Source: Chelonoidis abingdonii
Taxonomy: Eukaryota > Chordata > Testudines > Testudinidae
Reading direction: 5' to 3'
Assembly: GCF_003597395.2 (NCBI RefSeq)
Contig: NC_133771.1
Span: 44,118,841-44,182,840 of the forward strand
Length of the DNA: 64,000 bases
Below the pieces are notes generated by a model. The model was not told the DNA's origin. It ran no database searches and saw nothing but the letters and a program-made list of their open reading frames with translations. The number at the start of each line of letters is the position of its first letter. Positions within the stretch are counted from its first letter, which is position 1. A program made the position numbers and the translations under genes. This document shows, in pieces, positions 40,678-61,338 of this stretch.

Positions 40678-40916
40678 TTAGTGTATAAACGGGTAATAAT
40701 GTAACTTTCAGAAAATCTTAGAACTCCAATGTAACTGTGACCAAGAATTTCAGACAAAGATAATTCAGAACATCTACAGACACATCACAATAATTAAAAC
40801 TAAGGAAAGGTCAGGTTTTTTTCTTCCTCCTTTCTAGTCCTTTCTTTCCTCAGTTCTGACCTATTGGGCAATCTGAGGCAAATCACTTTACATTTTCTGT
40901 GCCTTTTTGCCCCTTC

Positions 40917-41036
40917 AAATCTTTGTCTGTCTGCAAAGTGATTTGCCCCAGATCACACAGAAGGTCCTAACTATAAAATCTAAGTCTCTGATGTTCCAGT
41001 CTAGTGTCATATCCAGTAGACCACAGTGCCTCCAAG
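40917..41036 (-). repeat. MIR-like SINE fragment
   Basis: CAAAGTGATTTGCCCCAGAT, CACACAGAAGGTCC and TATCCAGTAGACCACAGTGC are the reverse-oriented MIR core and tRNA-side words. Confidence 0.5.
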
Positions 41037-41148
41037 CATACTGAGTTTAGATTCATGAAGGGTGGTGAAGTATGCAATCATTCTCTGCTAGTCATTCCTG
41101 TATTAAATGAACACAGGTTAGTCCTATCTCTAACCTCAGCATTGGCAG

Positions 41149-43473
41149 GCATAGATTCATAGACTCTAGGACAGGAAGGGACCTCGAGAGGTCATCGAGT
41201 CCAGTCCCCTGTCCTTATGGCAGGACCAAATACTGTCTAGACCATCCCTGATAGACATTTCTCTAACCTACTCTTAAATATCTCCAGAGATGGAGATTCC
41301 ACACCTCCACACAATTTATTCCGTGTTTAACTACCCTGGCAGTTAGGAACTTTTCCTAATGTCCAATCTAAATCTCCCTTGTGCAGTTACCATTGTTTCT
41401 TGTTCTATTATTGGGCTAAGGTGAACAAGTTTTCTCCTCCTCCTATCACACTTTTAGATACTGTAAAACTGCTATCATGCTCCCTCTCAGTCTTCTCTTT
41501 TCCCAAACTAAATAAACCCAATTCTTTCAGCTTCCTTCATAGGTCATGCTTTCAAGACCTTTAATCATTCTTGTTGCTCTTCTCTGACCCTTCAATTTCT
41601 CCACGTCTTTTCTGAAATGCAGTGCCACAGAACTGACACAATATCCAGTTGAGGCCTAACCAGTGCAAGAGTAGAGCAGAAGAATGACTTCTCGTGCTTG
41701 TTTACAACATACCTGTAATGCATCCAGAACACATTTGTTTTTTTGAACAGTATCACACTGTGACTCATATTTAGCTTGTGTCCACTATGACCCCTAGATC
41801 TCTTCTGCCATATTTTCCTAGACATCTCTTTCCATTCTGTTATGTGAAACTGATTGTTCCTTCCTAAGTTGGAGCATTTGCATTGGTCTTCTTAAACTTC
41901 ATCCGGTTTACCTCAGACCATTTCGCAATTGTCCAGATCATTTGAATTTGACCCTGTTCTCAAGAGCAGTTGCAATCCCTCCCAGTTTTGGTATCATCTG
42001 CAAACTTAATAAGAGTACTTTCTATGCCAACATCTAAGTCGTTGATTAAGATATTGAACAGAGCCGTCCCAAAACAGACCCCTGCGAACCCCACTGTTAT
42101 ATATCTTTCAGCAGGATTGGAAGCCATTAATAACTACTCTCTGAGTACGGTTATCCAGCCAGTTATGCAACCAATCTTAAGTAGCCCCATCGAAATTGAT
42201 TTGCCTAGTTTATCGATAAGATATCATGCAAGACCGTATCAAATGCCTTACTAAAGTCTAGGTATGACACATCCACCGCTTCTTCCCTATCCGCAAGACT
42301 CATTATCCTATCAAAGAAAGCTATCAGATTGGTTTGACACGATTTTTCTTTACAAAATCCATGCTGGCTATTTCCTATTCCTTACCACCTTCCAAGTGTT
42401 TGCAGACGATTTCTTAATTACTTGCTCCATTATCTCCCTGGCACAGAGTAAACTAACTGGTCTGTAGTTTCCTGGGTTGTTTTATTTCCCTTTTTATAGA
42501 TGGCACTATATTTGCCTTTTCCAGTCTTCTGGAATCTCTCCCGTCTCCCATGATTTCCAAAGATAATAGCTTGAGGCTCAGATACCTCCTCTCTTAACTC
42601 TGGAGTATTCTAGTATGCATTCATCAGGCCCGTGACTTGCAGGCAATCTAACTTTTCTAAGTGATTTTTAACTTGTTCTTTTTTTATTTTATCTTCTAAA
42701 CCTACCCCCTTCCCATAAGCATTCACTATGTTAGAAATCCTTCAACTTCTCAGTGAAGACCGAAACAAAGAAGTCATTAAGCATCTCTGCCATTTCAAGT
42801 TCCTGTTTACTGTTTCTCCTCCTCACTGCGGCAGTGGGTCTACATCTGTTCTTGGTCTTCCTCTTGCTTCTAATGTATTGATAAAAAGTCTTCTTGTTTC
42901 CTTATTCCCATAGCTTAGTTTGAGCTCTATTTTTGTGCCTTTGCTTTTCTAATCTGGCCCTGCATTCCTGTGTTGCTTGCCTATATTCATCCTTTGTAAT
43001 CTGACCTAGTTTCACTTTTTATATGACTCCTTTTTATTTTGTAGGTCATGCAAGATCTCGTGGTTATGCCAAGGTGTCTTTGCCACATTTTCTATCTTTC
43101 CTACCCTCAGAATAGCTTGCTTTGGGCCTTAAATAGTGTCCCTTTGAAAAACTGCCAAGTCTCCTCAGTTGTTTTTCCCTCAGTCTTGATTCCCATGGAC
43201 CTTACTTATCAGGCTCTCTGAGTTACCAAAATCTGCCTTCCTGAAATCTATTGTCTCTATTTCTGTACTTCTTCTACCCTTCCTTAGAATTGCAAACTCT
43301 ATGATTTCATGATCACTTTCAACCCAAGCTTCTTTCTACTTTCAAATTTCTCAAACGAGTCCTCTATTTGTTAAAATCAAGTGCTAGAACAGCTTCCCCC
43401 AGTACTTTTTCAACCTTCTGAAATAAAAAGTGTCTGCAATGCAGTCAGGAACATTATTGGATAGTCTGTGCCC
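41149..43473 (-). mobile_element. Long CR1 LINE remnant, split by LTR
   Basis: The 3' end lies at the ATAGATTCATAGACTC start and matches 32178 onward word for word for several hundred bases. Further right are CR1 ORF2 reverse transcriptase regions in minus orientation, with many single-base deletions. The CR1 resumes after the LTR at 44326 (CGCGGTGTTATTTTCTCAAC) for at least 40 bases. About 2.3 kb survives; no intact frame. Confidence 0.85.
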
Positions 43474-44321
43474 TGTCATAAACAGTAGCTAAGGGTTAAT
43501 GTTTCTTTCACCTGCAAAGGGGTAACACAACAACACTGACCGAGGACCAATCAGGAAACAAGATGTTTTCAAATCTCAAGGAGGGAAGTTTGTGGGTGTG
43601 TGTTCTTTGTCTCGTCTCTGTTGCTCTCTCGGCTCTGAGAGTGACCTTTCTATCTCCAGGCTTTCTAATCTTCTGTTTCCCAGTTGTAAGTAAAAGGTAG
43701 AAAGCAATAGCGTTATATTGTTTTTTTGTATTTACATGTGTGTAGTTTGCTGGAATGTTGAAATTGTATATTCTTTTTGGATAAGGCTATTTTATTCATT
43801 TTTTCTTTTAAGCCAATAACCCTGTATATGTCACCTTGATACAAGAGACATTTTTATGTCTTTTCTTGTCTTCTTTTATATAAAGCTTTCTTTTTAAACC
43901 TGTTGGATTTTTTTTTTTAGTTGGGGCTCAAGGGATTGAGTCTGCAGCTCACCAGGAAATTAGTGGAGGAGAAGACGGGGGGAAGAGAAATCTCTTTGTG
44001 TTAGAGTTACAAAGCTTGCATTGGCACGGACTCTGAGTGAGGGTGAGAGAAACCTGATCTCTCGGGTTTGCGTTCAAGGATTGAAACAGGGTGAGCTTCC
44101 AGGGTCATCCAGGGAGGGGTTTTCCCTTTGTTGTAAGACTCAGGGCATCTGAGTCTTGGGGTCCCCCAGGAAGGTTTTGGGGAGCCAGAGGAGCCAGGCA
44201 CTGGAATCCTGGATGGTGGCAGCGCTATCAGATCTAAGCTGGTAATTAAGCTTGGAGGTTTCATGCAGGCACCCACATTTTGGACGCTAAGGTTCAGAAT
44301 TGGGACTTATGCTTTATGACA
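43474..44321 (+). mobile_element. Solo LTR, family B copy 3, inserted in CR1
   Basis: Starts TGTCATAAACAGTAGC and ends GCTTTATGACA. Direct repeat GCCC at 43470-43473 and 44322-44325. Removing it restores continuous CR1 sequence. At 848 bp this is the most complete family-B copy in the window. Confidence 0.88.
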
Positions 44322-46115
44322 GCCCCGCGGTGTTATTTTCTCAACATATATCTGGATAGCATGCAGCACAACAAACACTTTTCCCAATTGTTAGTGGTTA
44401 TATCAGATAGCCTTATGAACTAGGAAACCTGAACCTTGTACATCAGTTTGCATGTCATAGTTTCAACTCCAAATACATCTTCAAAGAGTTTGAGAATATT
44501 CATGTAGAAACAGACTTCTGTCATTTTGTAAGACTTATATTTTGTGACCATGTATGAAAAATATGCTATAACTGACATTTTATGTAACTCTCCTATGGAG
44601 ATGATTGGTTTAATCTCTGGGGGCAAGAAACCCGGTGTCCCTGTACAAAAGAACATGGTTTTTGAAAGGAAATATCCTCCAACTGTCTTAACAAAATGAA
44701 AAACAGTTAGTGGGCCAGGGAGAACGAAAACTGAATTCTAGTTGTTACAGAGGACTGAAAATAGGAAATGTGTGGAATTGTGTCAACTGAGCAAATGAAA
44801 ATAATACTTTTTTTTGCAAATTGTTTTAATTTAACAAGTAATCAAAATTATGTTAAGAAAGAATTATGTTTTATAGGTAATGATGATATAACAAGAACAA
44901 ACTTCCCAGTCAGACCCATTATACTTTATATATCTATTAGTATGAATCTATTAAAAACTATCCCTCACACAACAAAACCAGCAGCAGGCAAAGGATATTT
45001 AGGTCTCAGCTTAGTTTTCTCTTACCACTCAGTTTATATTTCTTACTTTTCAGAACCCCATAAAAAGAGGAACAAACTCACTCAGAAATAAAAGAATATC
45101 TATGTTCTCCTGACTGTCACAAAGGTAAGTAAATGACTGTCCTGAGCCTCTGAGGGGTTGTCTTTACTGCAGAGTTAAATTGGTCTCCTACTCAGGTATT
45201 GCCCTTCATCTACCCCTACCCCCTACACAAAACTCTCTGATCCAAGTTCAGTGGTGTTTTCAACCCAGGCTATCTGGCTTGACTGGAGCTCGGTGCTAAA
45301 ACCCAGGTGATGCTTTAATTTGGGCTGGTAACCCACTCACTTTGCAGTGAGGATGCAGGCTTGAGCGCTGACAGTCTGGCAGTGCCTTCCCACAATTTGC
45401 CCCCGTGGTGCTGACAGACCAGGTGCCAGCTCATGCCAAGGCCCATACACCTCACTGAACAAAGACAAACACATAGCTGGAAACAAGTCACCTATGTGTT
45501 AGTATTGTTAAAACAGATGTTACAGTTTTAAGAATATGTTTAGGGTTTCAACTTTATGAAATGTTTGTAGGATGTTGCAGGCATTAATCTTTCTTATAAC
45601 ATCTGCGCCCTATGTTTGTAGGTCATATTTAAATGTTTGATCTGTAACTTTAAAACTGTTTGCTCTAAAACTGTAAACTCTACAGTCAGGAGACAAGCAT
45701 TACGAAGTGCGAAATACTAGTTTACCATAAGAGGTGTTATCGCCTATTCAACAAAAGAAGGCCCATAGACACCAGAAAAGCCATTGTCCCAGAAGGACAG
45801 ACAAGTTTCCCATGGTTCACTGGGAAATAATCTAAGTGTCTCAGGTTACTGCAGCATAAGAACCATGGCATAAGTAATTAGCAATGCACCAGTGGGCACA
45901 GCAAAATGATCTGCCTGCCACCCATCACACTGAGCCATATAATAGCTGATTCTTTAAGATCTGATGGCCAAAAAAAAAGAAAAAAAAAGATCTATGCATC
46001 TTTACCAAAGAAAAGTATAACATTAAAAAAGAAGACAACTGTTATTTTTCTTGTCACAACATCTCATGCAAGGATATTCTTTTGTCCTTACTGGAGATCA
46101 GAGAGAGAGAGTTAG

Positions 46116-46136
46116 TGCACGCGCGCGCGCGAGAGA
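46116..46136. repeat. Alternating CG and GA simple repeat
   Basis: GCGCGCGCGCGAGAGAGA, a short purine-pyrimidine alternating tract. Confidence 0.75.
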
Positions 46137-47202
46137 GAAGCTATATGACACAAATACCAGCTACTCAAAGCTTCTCTCCAATATCATTTATGTTGTTTTG
46201 ATTTTCATTTGGCTGATGAGTGGGACTGGTCTATTATTTTATTCTGAATCATTAATTTATACATCTATCTATGTTGCAACACACTAACAGTTGTGTATTT
46301 GGGAAGCTAGTCATGAAGAGGCTGGGTGAGTTCTGCGTCAGCTTGTGCTGCTGAGGATGTTGGTGATTTCTTACATCATAGCTTCTCCTGTTTTTGATTT
46401 GCTGTACTGTGCCTGGCCCCTCCAGAGGATGACATCCTGGAGGGAACACTTTATCCTTCACTCATATGCAGAATGAAAGACAAATCAGAATGTCCAGGCC
46501 AAGTCATTCTGAACATATTATCAGCCAATGATTTTTCATTGCCCTTGCAGGAGTTACTAAGATGACCTGAACTGCAGAAGGTGTCACTATGAAACAGTAA
46601 GTTGGACTGACCAGTCCTTTGCTACTACCTCTGGACTATTTCAGTGCACTTTGGGCTGCTAAGGTGCATTTGATCTGGCAACATCAAAACCACCAGTGAG
46701 TTCATTTACATATCAAATGCTGTTCTCACTGTCAGAAGGGCTAGAAAATTTTATTTTGGTAACTGAAGGTGGATTGTAAGACTTATAGTAAAATATAAAA
46801 TCCTCTATTTTCCAAATCTAGAGAAAATACTTAAATTACCTATAAAATTAATACTTTTGCCTTGTTAAATACTGATCTTATTAATCTATGCAACAATTTA
46901 TGAATCTTATACGCTATCAGTATGGCAAAATTATTTTTTAAGATGTACTAAGGTTTTCCATCTGAGTCTTGTTCTGTTTGGGCAGCAAAGGCTAAATGAA
47001 CAAGCAACATATGTTTGTTACCCTTCTTGGGGTTCAATAGTTATTACAGCACTTGTGTTAGGTGCAAAAAGTAAGAACCTTGACAGGAAACAAACTCAAT
47101 TATGCTATCATTAGCTTCCAAAAGCATAACAGTTTTAAAGAAACTCTATGCGAAGAATTACAGGTCTTTAATTGTAAATCTCCCTGGAAGACTGACCCAT
47201 CA

Positions 47203-47244
47203 TCTAAACTAAACTAAACTAAACTAAAACTAAAACTAAACTTT
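47203..47244. repeat. (CTAAA)n simple repeat
   Basis: Seven or so imperfect copies of CTAAA/CTAAAA lie 455 bases into the intron from the CUB-5 donor. Confidence 0.85.
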
Positions 47245-47697
47245 ACTATTAAAAAAGAAAAGAGTGCCTATGCCAAAAATAGTGATTTACAACTTGAACC
47301 TTCAAGGAAAGGGGACCAAATTTTTCTCTCAGTAATGCTGGTGTAAAGTTGGAGTAGCTCAGTCAGGTGCTAACTGTACTTTCAAAGTTACCTACATAGA
47401 GGCACTGAGCAAGATTTTGCTCTTGCTTGTACCATTGTAAATCCATTGCTACTTGTTTGATTTCAAGAGATTTACATTAACACAAATGAGAGCAGAATCT
47501 GGTAGAGTGCATGTATGTGTCTACTGAAAGTTCACAATTCTTAAACCGGAACACAGAGCACAGAATCAGAGATTTCTACTAGGAGCAGCTAATGCAGTGT
47601 TCTGGATTCCCCACTCCTTTACTTTTGCTTTCAACATGTGGGTGCTGTGTTTGTGTTGAGATAGGTCTTGTTGTTTGACTTCTCTCTTGTTCTCTCA

Positions 47698-50802
<3,105 letters not shown>

Positions 50803-50997
50803 CTTCACAGCGTGGGACAGTGGAGCTCCACACAACATTTCCATCCTGCATAATGCAGGTTATGGACTCAGAGCCTTGGGTTTTAACAAAGCCGTCATCA
50901 CAATGAAAAGAAACAGAACTTCCCAGAAGGAATCTGTCTCCAAAACGTCTTCCGTTTACGGGAATTCCAGGATCATGGCACTCATTCTGACCAAAGG
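50803..50997 (-). CDS. CSMD1: CSMD1 exon, sushi domain 4
   Basis: This 195-nt exon encodes a sushi module of 65 residues beginning TFGQNECHDPG and ending VPRCE. Cysteines are at 7, 33, 48 and 64, with Trp at 57. It follows a CAG acceptor at 51000-50998 and is closed by a GTAAGG donor at 50802. The phase is 1-1, so it joins CUB 4 upstream and CUB 5 downstream without a frame break. The SSVSFHCDDGFVKTQGSES stretch is what I recall for CSMD1; in CSMD3 this region carries an acidic EEGFIKTQG variant. The preceding intron is only 836 nt, the shortest in the window. Confidence 0.93.
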
Positions 50998-55202
<4,205 letters not shown>

Positions 55203-56783
55203 CTATGCATATTTCAATACCAGAAACTGCTTCAGACATTTAGCAGTATGTCCAGAAATAACATTTAAAAATAATAATAGACCAAAAGTTAAATTTTCAA
55301 AAGCACATACTGACATGACTTAGGGTCTAACTGAAAGTCAATGGAAATGGGAATTACATCTTTTTGAAAATTGTATCCCAAATAATCAAAACCAATTGCA
55401 TTAACTGATATTATATTCCCTTTAGGAGTGGTGTGACTGTGAAAAGTAGATAGGACACTTTCTTGCTCAGCAGATCTGTTTACCAAGCTCAATCCTGCAT
55501 CACTGAAGTGAATAAATAGTTCTCCCATTGATTTCAGAAGGGAAAGGATTGTGGCCCTTGCTTCCCATTATGTGTATTCACTTCCTTGAGACAAAAGAGG
55601 TTTCACTACTTTTACTCGTGGTAGCAATACATCCAATACAGTCAAAGAGATGGATTATATTCTGTTTTGTGCATCATAGAATTTAGATAGCAATTCTTTC
55701 AAACTGTGGAGCCATATTTACACCTGTGTAATCCTGGGTATATCTGAAGACAGAATTTAAAACAATAGCAGTTGCCGTGGTATAACCATGGATAGAAGTG
55801 TGTCTGCAGATTCAGTGATGACTGTTCAGCAACAAAGAATACATCTTGACTCTCAAACCCCAATTTCAGTTTGCAGGGCTGTTAGTAACAGGATTAAAAA
55901 ATAGAAACAAAAAGCATTTTATTGGACAGTCCAAGAAGCTTGCTATTTAATCAATGAAACACAATAAAGCTGAAATCCAATAATGATATGTTATACTCTA
56001 AAAAGTAGAATCGCAATATTTTCCAAATACAACCAACTACACTGGAAATAGAACAATATTTTAAATGATGGTTCCTATTAAGGTCAAATGTCAACTTTTG
56101 AGTAGTCTTAAGTATTATAATTAAAGGCATACTGAGGATTAACAAATACTGATGTCAGATGAAGTTAAACATCAAATACGTTTGTAACTATAAGCTGGTA
56201 ATTAATACAGAAATACTTTCCTGTGAAACCGATGTTAAATGAGAATATTAGATGCATGAAATATAAATATTAAATAATGAGAAAAGTAGTATTACAGTAC
56301 AGCAACTAAATGATTGTTATTGACAACTAGCACCCAATTCTACCTACACCATTAAATTAAAAGGGAGTTTTGCCACTGATTTTGGATGGAGCAGGAGCAA
56401 GATCTATATGTTTTTCCATACATAAAGTAAACTTTTTTGTTACATCTATAAAAAATAAATCCTGGCCTCAGTGAAGTCAATGGCAAAACTCCTGATTTCA
56501 ACTGGGCAGGGTTTTACCTAAGAGTCTTTATAAGAAATGTTATCAGGGATAACAACAAACTTCCACCCTCACTGAATATTATTAAATATTACTGATTCTC
56601 CAACTCTATTAAAAAGATAGCTATTGTCAAATATTACTAAATCTACCATATGTTAAATCCCAACAGCTTGGATACATGATGACATTCCCCTTCTCCAACA
56701 GAAATGTTTAATATGCAAAAGTTGATCAAGTTTGATTTATTACCATAGGTGTAATCAATCCACTGTGTTTAGAGCCTTTAAAG

Positions 56784-57004
56784 CAGAGGCTTTCAAACTT
56801 TTTTTCCGGTGACCCCTTTCACATAGCAAGTCTCTGAGGTGACCCCCCCCTTAAAAATTAAAAAACACTTTTTTATATAATTTAACACCATTATAAATGC
56901 TGGAGGCAAAGTGGGGTTTGGGGTGAAGGCTGACAGCTCCTGACCCCCCATGTAATAACCTTGCAACTCCCGAGGGGTCCCGACCCCCAGTTTGAGAACC
57001 CCTG
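56784..57004. mobile_element. hAT-type miniature element
   Basis: Ends CAGAGGCTTTCAAACTTT and, reversed from the right, CAGGGGTTCTCAAACTGGGG. Flanks CTTTAAAG (56776-56783) and TTTTAAAG (57005-57012) differ by one base. Confidence 0.85.
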
Positions 57005-57807
57005 TTTTAAAGCATCTATGATCAGATTGCTATGCAGAAATGTCTGCCATACATATCGCCAGAGTACATGTAGTTCATCAGGAGAGGCGGATTTATACAT
57101 ATTTTCCTGGGCAATTGCAAGATCAAACTTTGGAGAGAAATAAGTAGCAGCAGCCACTCCACTGAGGAGCTCTAAGTAGTTTTGAAATCAGCTGCTATAT
57201 TTAAAAAAAAAGAAACCATTGATATCACTAGAAACCTAAACCATACCAGAAGCCAGCATCAAAAGAACATTCACCTTTTGTAACCAGTACATGAATATAT
57301 ATAAACAGTTATCAATGAGGAACTGCCTCTCTTTAAAAACTGGTAATACCTACAACAAATGCCATGACCACTGATCCACTAAATCTTTATTGTTACAAGC
57401 AGTTGTACACTATAATCTAACCTGACTATGCTAATGAGTCAACACATTTTAATGGTAAACTAACATGAATAATCAATACGGAATTATTATAGCCTGCAGT
57501 AGAGTAGAAGCTAAAAGCTCAGTTCAAGATATGGCTTAGCAATGAATGATCCTAAGCACTACATTCCAAAAACTTTATCCGGTCTTGGGGCAAATCAGAG
57601 CTGCATTGCCTCAGAAGGAGCTTTAGAAGCACAACGCCTGCTGGAGCTTCACAGAAGCACAGCTGATGACTCATTCCTTAAGAGATTGCTGAGAGTTCTC
57701 CCTTCCATGTCCAACCAACTTTGCATTACCCAAATTGAACAGATATCAGAAAACTGGGGAAGAGAACTAAGATTTTCACAGAAGCTTCTTAGAGTTAACT
57801 ATTTTAA

Positions 57808-58440
57808 GCTTGGTCTACATTACGACTTTAGGTCGAATTTAGCAGCATTAACTCTATTTAAGCCTGGACCCGTCCACAAGATGAAACCCCTTTTTTTGAC
57901 TTAAAGGGCTCATTAAATCGATTTCTTTACTCCACCTCTGATGAGGGGATTAGCGCTGAAATCGGCCTTGCCGGGTTGAATTTGGGATAGTGTGGATGCA
58001 ATTCTACGGTATTGAGCTCCGGGAGCTATTCCAGAGTGCTCCATTGTGACCGCTCTGGACAGTGCTCTCAACTCAGATGCACTGGCCAGGTAGACGGGAA
58101 AAGGTCCACAAACTTTTGAATTTCATTTCCTGTTTGGCCAGTGTGTTTGCAGAGCTCATCATCATGATGTGCCCATTGCCAGGGCACATTGGCCAGCCTG
58201 TACTTTGTGAGAAGTCTATGACCATGTCCCTCTCGTCACCGCACTGCCATCGCCTCCTCGCCTGGTTTTGTGCGAAACAATTGTCTCCTGTTGCTCAGAT
58301 GGAGAGAGAGGCGACTGACGACATGGCTTACAGTGAATTAAAATCAATAAAAAGAGTGGCTTTGCATCAAGGAGAAACACAAAAAACTGACACATAGAAT
58401 GGCCTCCTCAAGGGTTGAACTCAAAGGTTTAGCAGGCCAT
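57808..58440. mobile_element. Harbinger-type nonautonomous element
   Basis: Left end GCTTGGTCTACATTACGAC follows TAA (57805-57807). Its right part shares ATTAAAATCAATAAAAAGAG...CTTTGCATCAAGGAGAAAC with the autonomous-type remnant at 17935-17975, so it looks like an internally deleted derivative. The right end is not exact. Confidence 0.7.
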
Positions 58441-58639
58441 TGATTTCACGAAACAAATAGGGCCAATTTCTTGTTTTGATCCATTTATCTTTTACATCTT
58501 AGGCTGGCAGCAGACGGCACAGTACGACTGCAAGCCAAAATCTCACAACAAGTCATTAGTAAGAGGAAGGAGTCCTGATTTTTATTATCTTACTAAAAAA
58601 AAATAGGCTTCTTAACTTCCCCACATTTTATTATTTCTT

Positions 58640-59065
58640 TCAAAAAGATGATCAAGAGGTGACTTGATTATGGTGTGCAAGTGATATCTCTAAGGGAAAA
58701 TACCAGATTCTAAAGGGCTTTTTAACCAACAACAAAAAAGCATAACAAGGATAAGTGGCTGGAACTAGGGACATCAGAATTGGGGAGACCAGGGAGGCCA
58801 TTCACCTCCCGCCCCCAGCTTTTCAAAGTAGAAATTTGGCACACATGTTTATTAGCCACTGGAACAAATTGCCAACAGGAATGGTGGATTCTCCATCTCT
58901 TGAAACTTTTAAGTCAAGACTGGATGCCTTTCTGGAAGATATACTTAGACAAACACTCAATACAGGAGCAATCAATCAAAATTACATAGCCTATATTATA
59001 CAGCAGCTCATACTAGATTAACTAATGGTCTCTTTTGGCCTTAAAAAAAAATCTATGAAATCTAT
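58640..59065 (+). mobile_element. CR1 LINE 3' fragment, plus orientation
   Basis: Encodes HWNKLPTGMVDSPSLETFKS (58851-58910), the C-terminal end of CR1 ORF2, then ends with AATCTATGAAATCTATAAAA, the CR1 3' tandem. Opposite orientation to 32178-32985. Confidence 0.82.
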
Positions 59066-59306
59066 AAAAAATTTATTTTTCTCTATCAAAACTACTCAAC
59101 ATTACTACATCATGCTGTATTATTAGTCTGAAAGTAGAACAACGTAAATGACCTCTACTTGCTTTAATTTTAGATACATTTTATAAAATAGATCAATAAC
59201 TTCTACCTTTGTCCAAGAAACTCTGATTTTTCTCTCACAATTGCCATGACCAAAACCAAAATACCCCAACCCACAACCAAACATGAATTCTATACATTTT
59301 AGAAAG

Positions 59307-59334
59307 CTCACTCACTCTCTCTCTCTCTCTCCCC
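59307..59334. repeat. (CT)n microsatellite
   Basis: CTCACTCACTCTCTCTCTCTCTC tract, short. Confidence 0.85.
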
Positions 59335-61110
59335 TATAGGTAGTATTTTTATAAATTTCTTATTGAGTCTCCTTCCAAAAATCTTTCCATGCACTCTTGT
59401 CCCTTAACAAACTTTACTTAAGATGTTTTTTCTTCTGGTAAATAGACTCACCTATAGTCCTGGAGTGATAAAACTGACAAAGCTTTGCTATAAATAGCTG
59501 CCGGTTTTTAGCAGTAAACTCTAAGATAATTACTTGACTTTTGTTGATAATTCTTTTGTAAAGAATAAGTATAAATGTGTGTCTCAGGCCAAAACTCCAT
59601 GGGCAGCAGAACAGAGTATTCAGAACTTATGTCTCTTCCGGTAATGTTCTCTTTATTCTTAATTGCTTTAAAGAGCATAACCAAGACTGTAACCCCCACT
59701 CTCTTTCTGTTTCCCTGACTGTGGGACAGTTTCAGAGCTGTTCTAAATTAGGCATGTTCTGGCAGCCACAAACAGCAGCAGAACAGTGATGTTCTGGCCA
59801 CAAACCTTTTGCTCATCTGTGCCGTGTATGCCAGGTGCTGTGAGTGGAATGATAGTAAAGAGCAGGTTACGTCAGGTGTATGCCACCCTAGTCATTTTCC
59901 CAAACCAAGAAGATTGTTAAATCAGCTTTATGTCCCTTTTCCGTTGTCAGAGCAAAGCAAAGGAACTAGAGAATTGTCCAAAAATCTGACCTTATATAAT
60001 TTATATATGAGGAATATTATTTGGTTATGTTTGCTCACTGTGTCAAGTACTATATTTTATTTAATTATTCCCAATACTTTTTATATACTTTTGTTTTGTT
60101 ACAAACTTTACTTTCATTGTTTGTTTTTATGCCTGTCAGCTGATTGTCAGGCACTAGATTAAAAAACTAGTTAGCAAAGTGACTGAATTAACTGAGGATG
60201 AATCTTGCACATTATTTCAACTCAAACTCAAACCAGCACCCCACCCTGTGGTTTGCAGGTGACCACTGCACCAGATGTATGAAAAGGGATCCTCCCTCTG
60301 GCCAAACTAGGAGGAGCTGTACTCAGCCTGTCTCAGTTAGAAGTTCCTTTTGCATAATTCAAACCTAGCATAGAAAGCTGTTAAAGTGAAGAACATCAAA
60401 ATAAAAGCTATTCAGTGTTGTTTTGTTAACCTACTTAAAGTGGCAATACAAACTCCATTCCTTTAGGATTATTCTCTGTGCTCATTCAAACCCAGATTTC
60501 TTTTGATCTAAGTGATTAGAGCTATATGAACTTCATGACATTTGCAAATAAGCTCTCAAACTTCATTTGAAATACCAGCTTCCTCTGCGTACCTAAAATA
60601 TTAACATTAATCTTATTCAGTTCTTTCCAGCTTTTATGTTCTCTTTTTCAGTGGTTTGGGGAAAGGCTTTTCTTCTTGTTTGTAAACTAGCAATAACCAC
60701 CAAATTTAGAGGCACATTCTCTTCTTATGTGGGTAGAGTGACAGATTAAACTCTCCCACACATTAAGATGAGAAGATTGTACAGATTTAAATTTAATCAA
60801 ATTCCTTTTCTGCCATTTTGTTTTATTTTCAAGAGAAGAATTATGGCAGTTTCAAAATAACATTTAACCTATGATTAAGGATGAACTATGGGTAATGTGA
60901 GGGTGTTAGACTACAAACCAAAGCCTTTCTAGATCAGAAATCTTTGCATTACTTGAATCTACAAAACTGTAAGATTCAAGTAGTTGATCAGTGATTCCGT
61001 ATTATAACTTTTGTGGTTTTGATATGGTTAGTTATGGCAGTCATTTGACATTTTTTCCTGTTGCTGGATGTAATTACACACTTCCGATTAAGCACCTGTT
61101 ACCATTATGT

Positions 61111-61338
61111 CAAGTATCAGAGGGGTAGCCGTGTTAGTCTGGATCTGTAAAAGCAGCAGAGAATCCTGTGGCACCTTATAGACTAACAGACGTTTTGGAG
61201 CATGAGCTTTCGTGGGTGAATACCCACTTCATCAGATGCATGTAGTGGAAATACATCTGACGAAGTGGGTATTCACCCACGAAAGCTCATGCTCCAAAAC
61301 GTCTGTTAGTCAATAAGGTGCCACAGGATTCTCTGCTG
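61111..61338. mobile_element. Palindromic Penelope-tail element, 13-15 bp target duplication
   Basis: The left half is the tail reversed (TATCAGAGGGGTAGCCGTG, CTGGATCTGTAAAAGCAGCA, ATAGACTAACAGACG). The right half is the tail forward (CATCTGACGAAGTGGGTATT, CACGAAAGCTCATGCTCC). Direct repeat CTGTTACCATTATGT at 61096-61110 and 61339-61353. Confidence 0.9.

Noticed and set aside
57542..57904. 120-codon plus-strand open frame
   Set aside because: It crosses the boundary of the Harbinger element at 57808, so the frame is a chance join of unique and repeat sequence.
61111..61338. CRISPR-like or bacterial palindromic repeat
   Set aside because: There is one inverted pair, no spacers and a eukaryotic target duplication; it is a Penelope-tail element.
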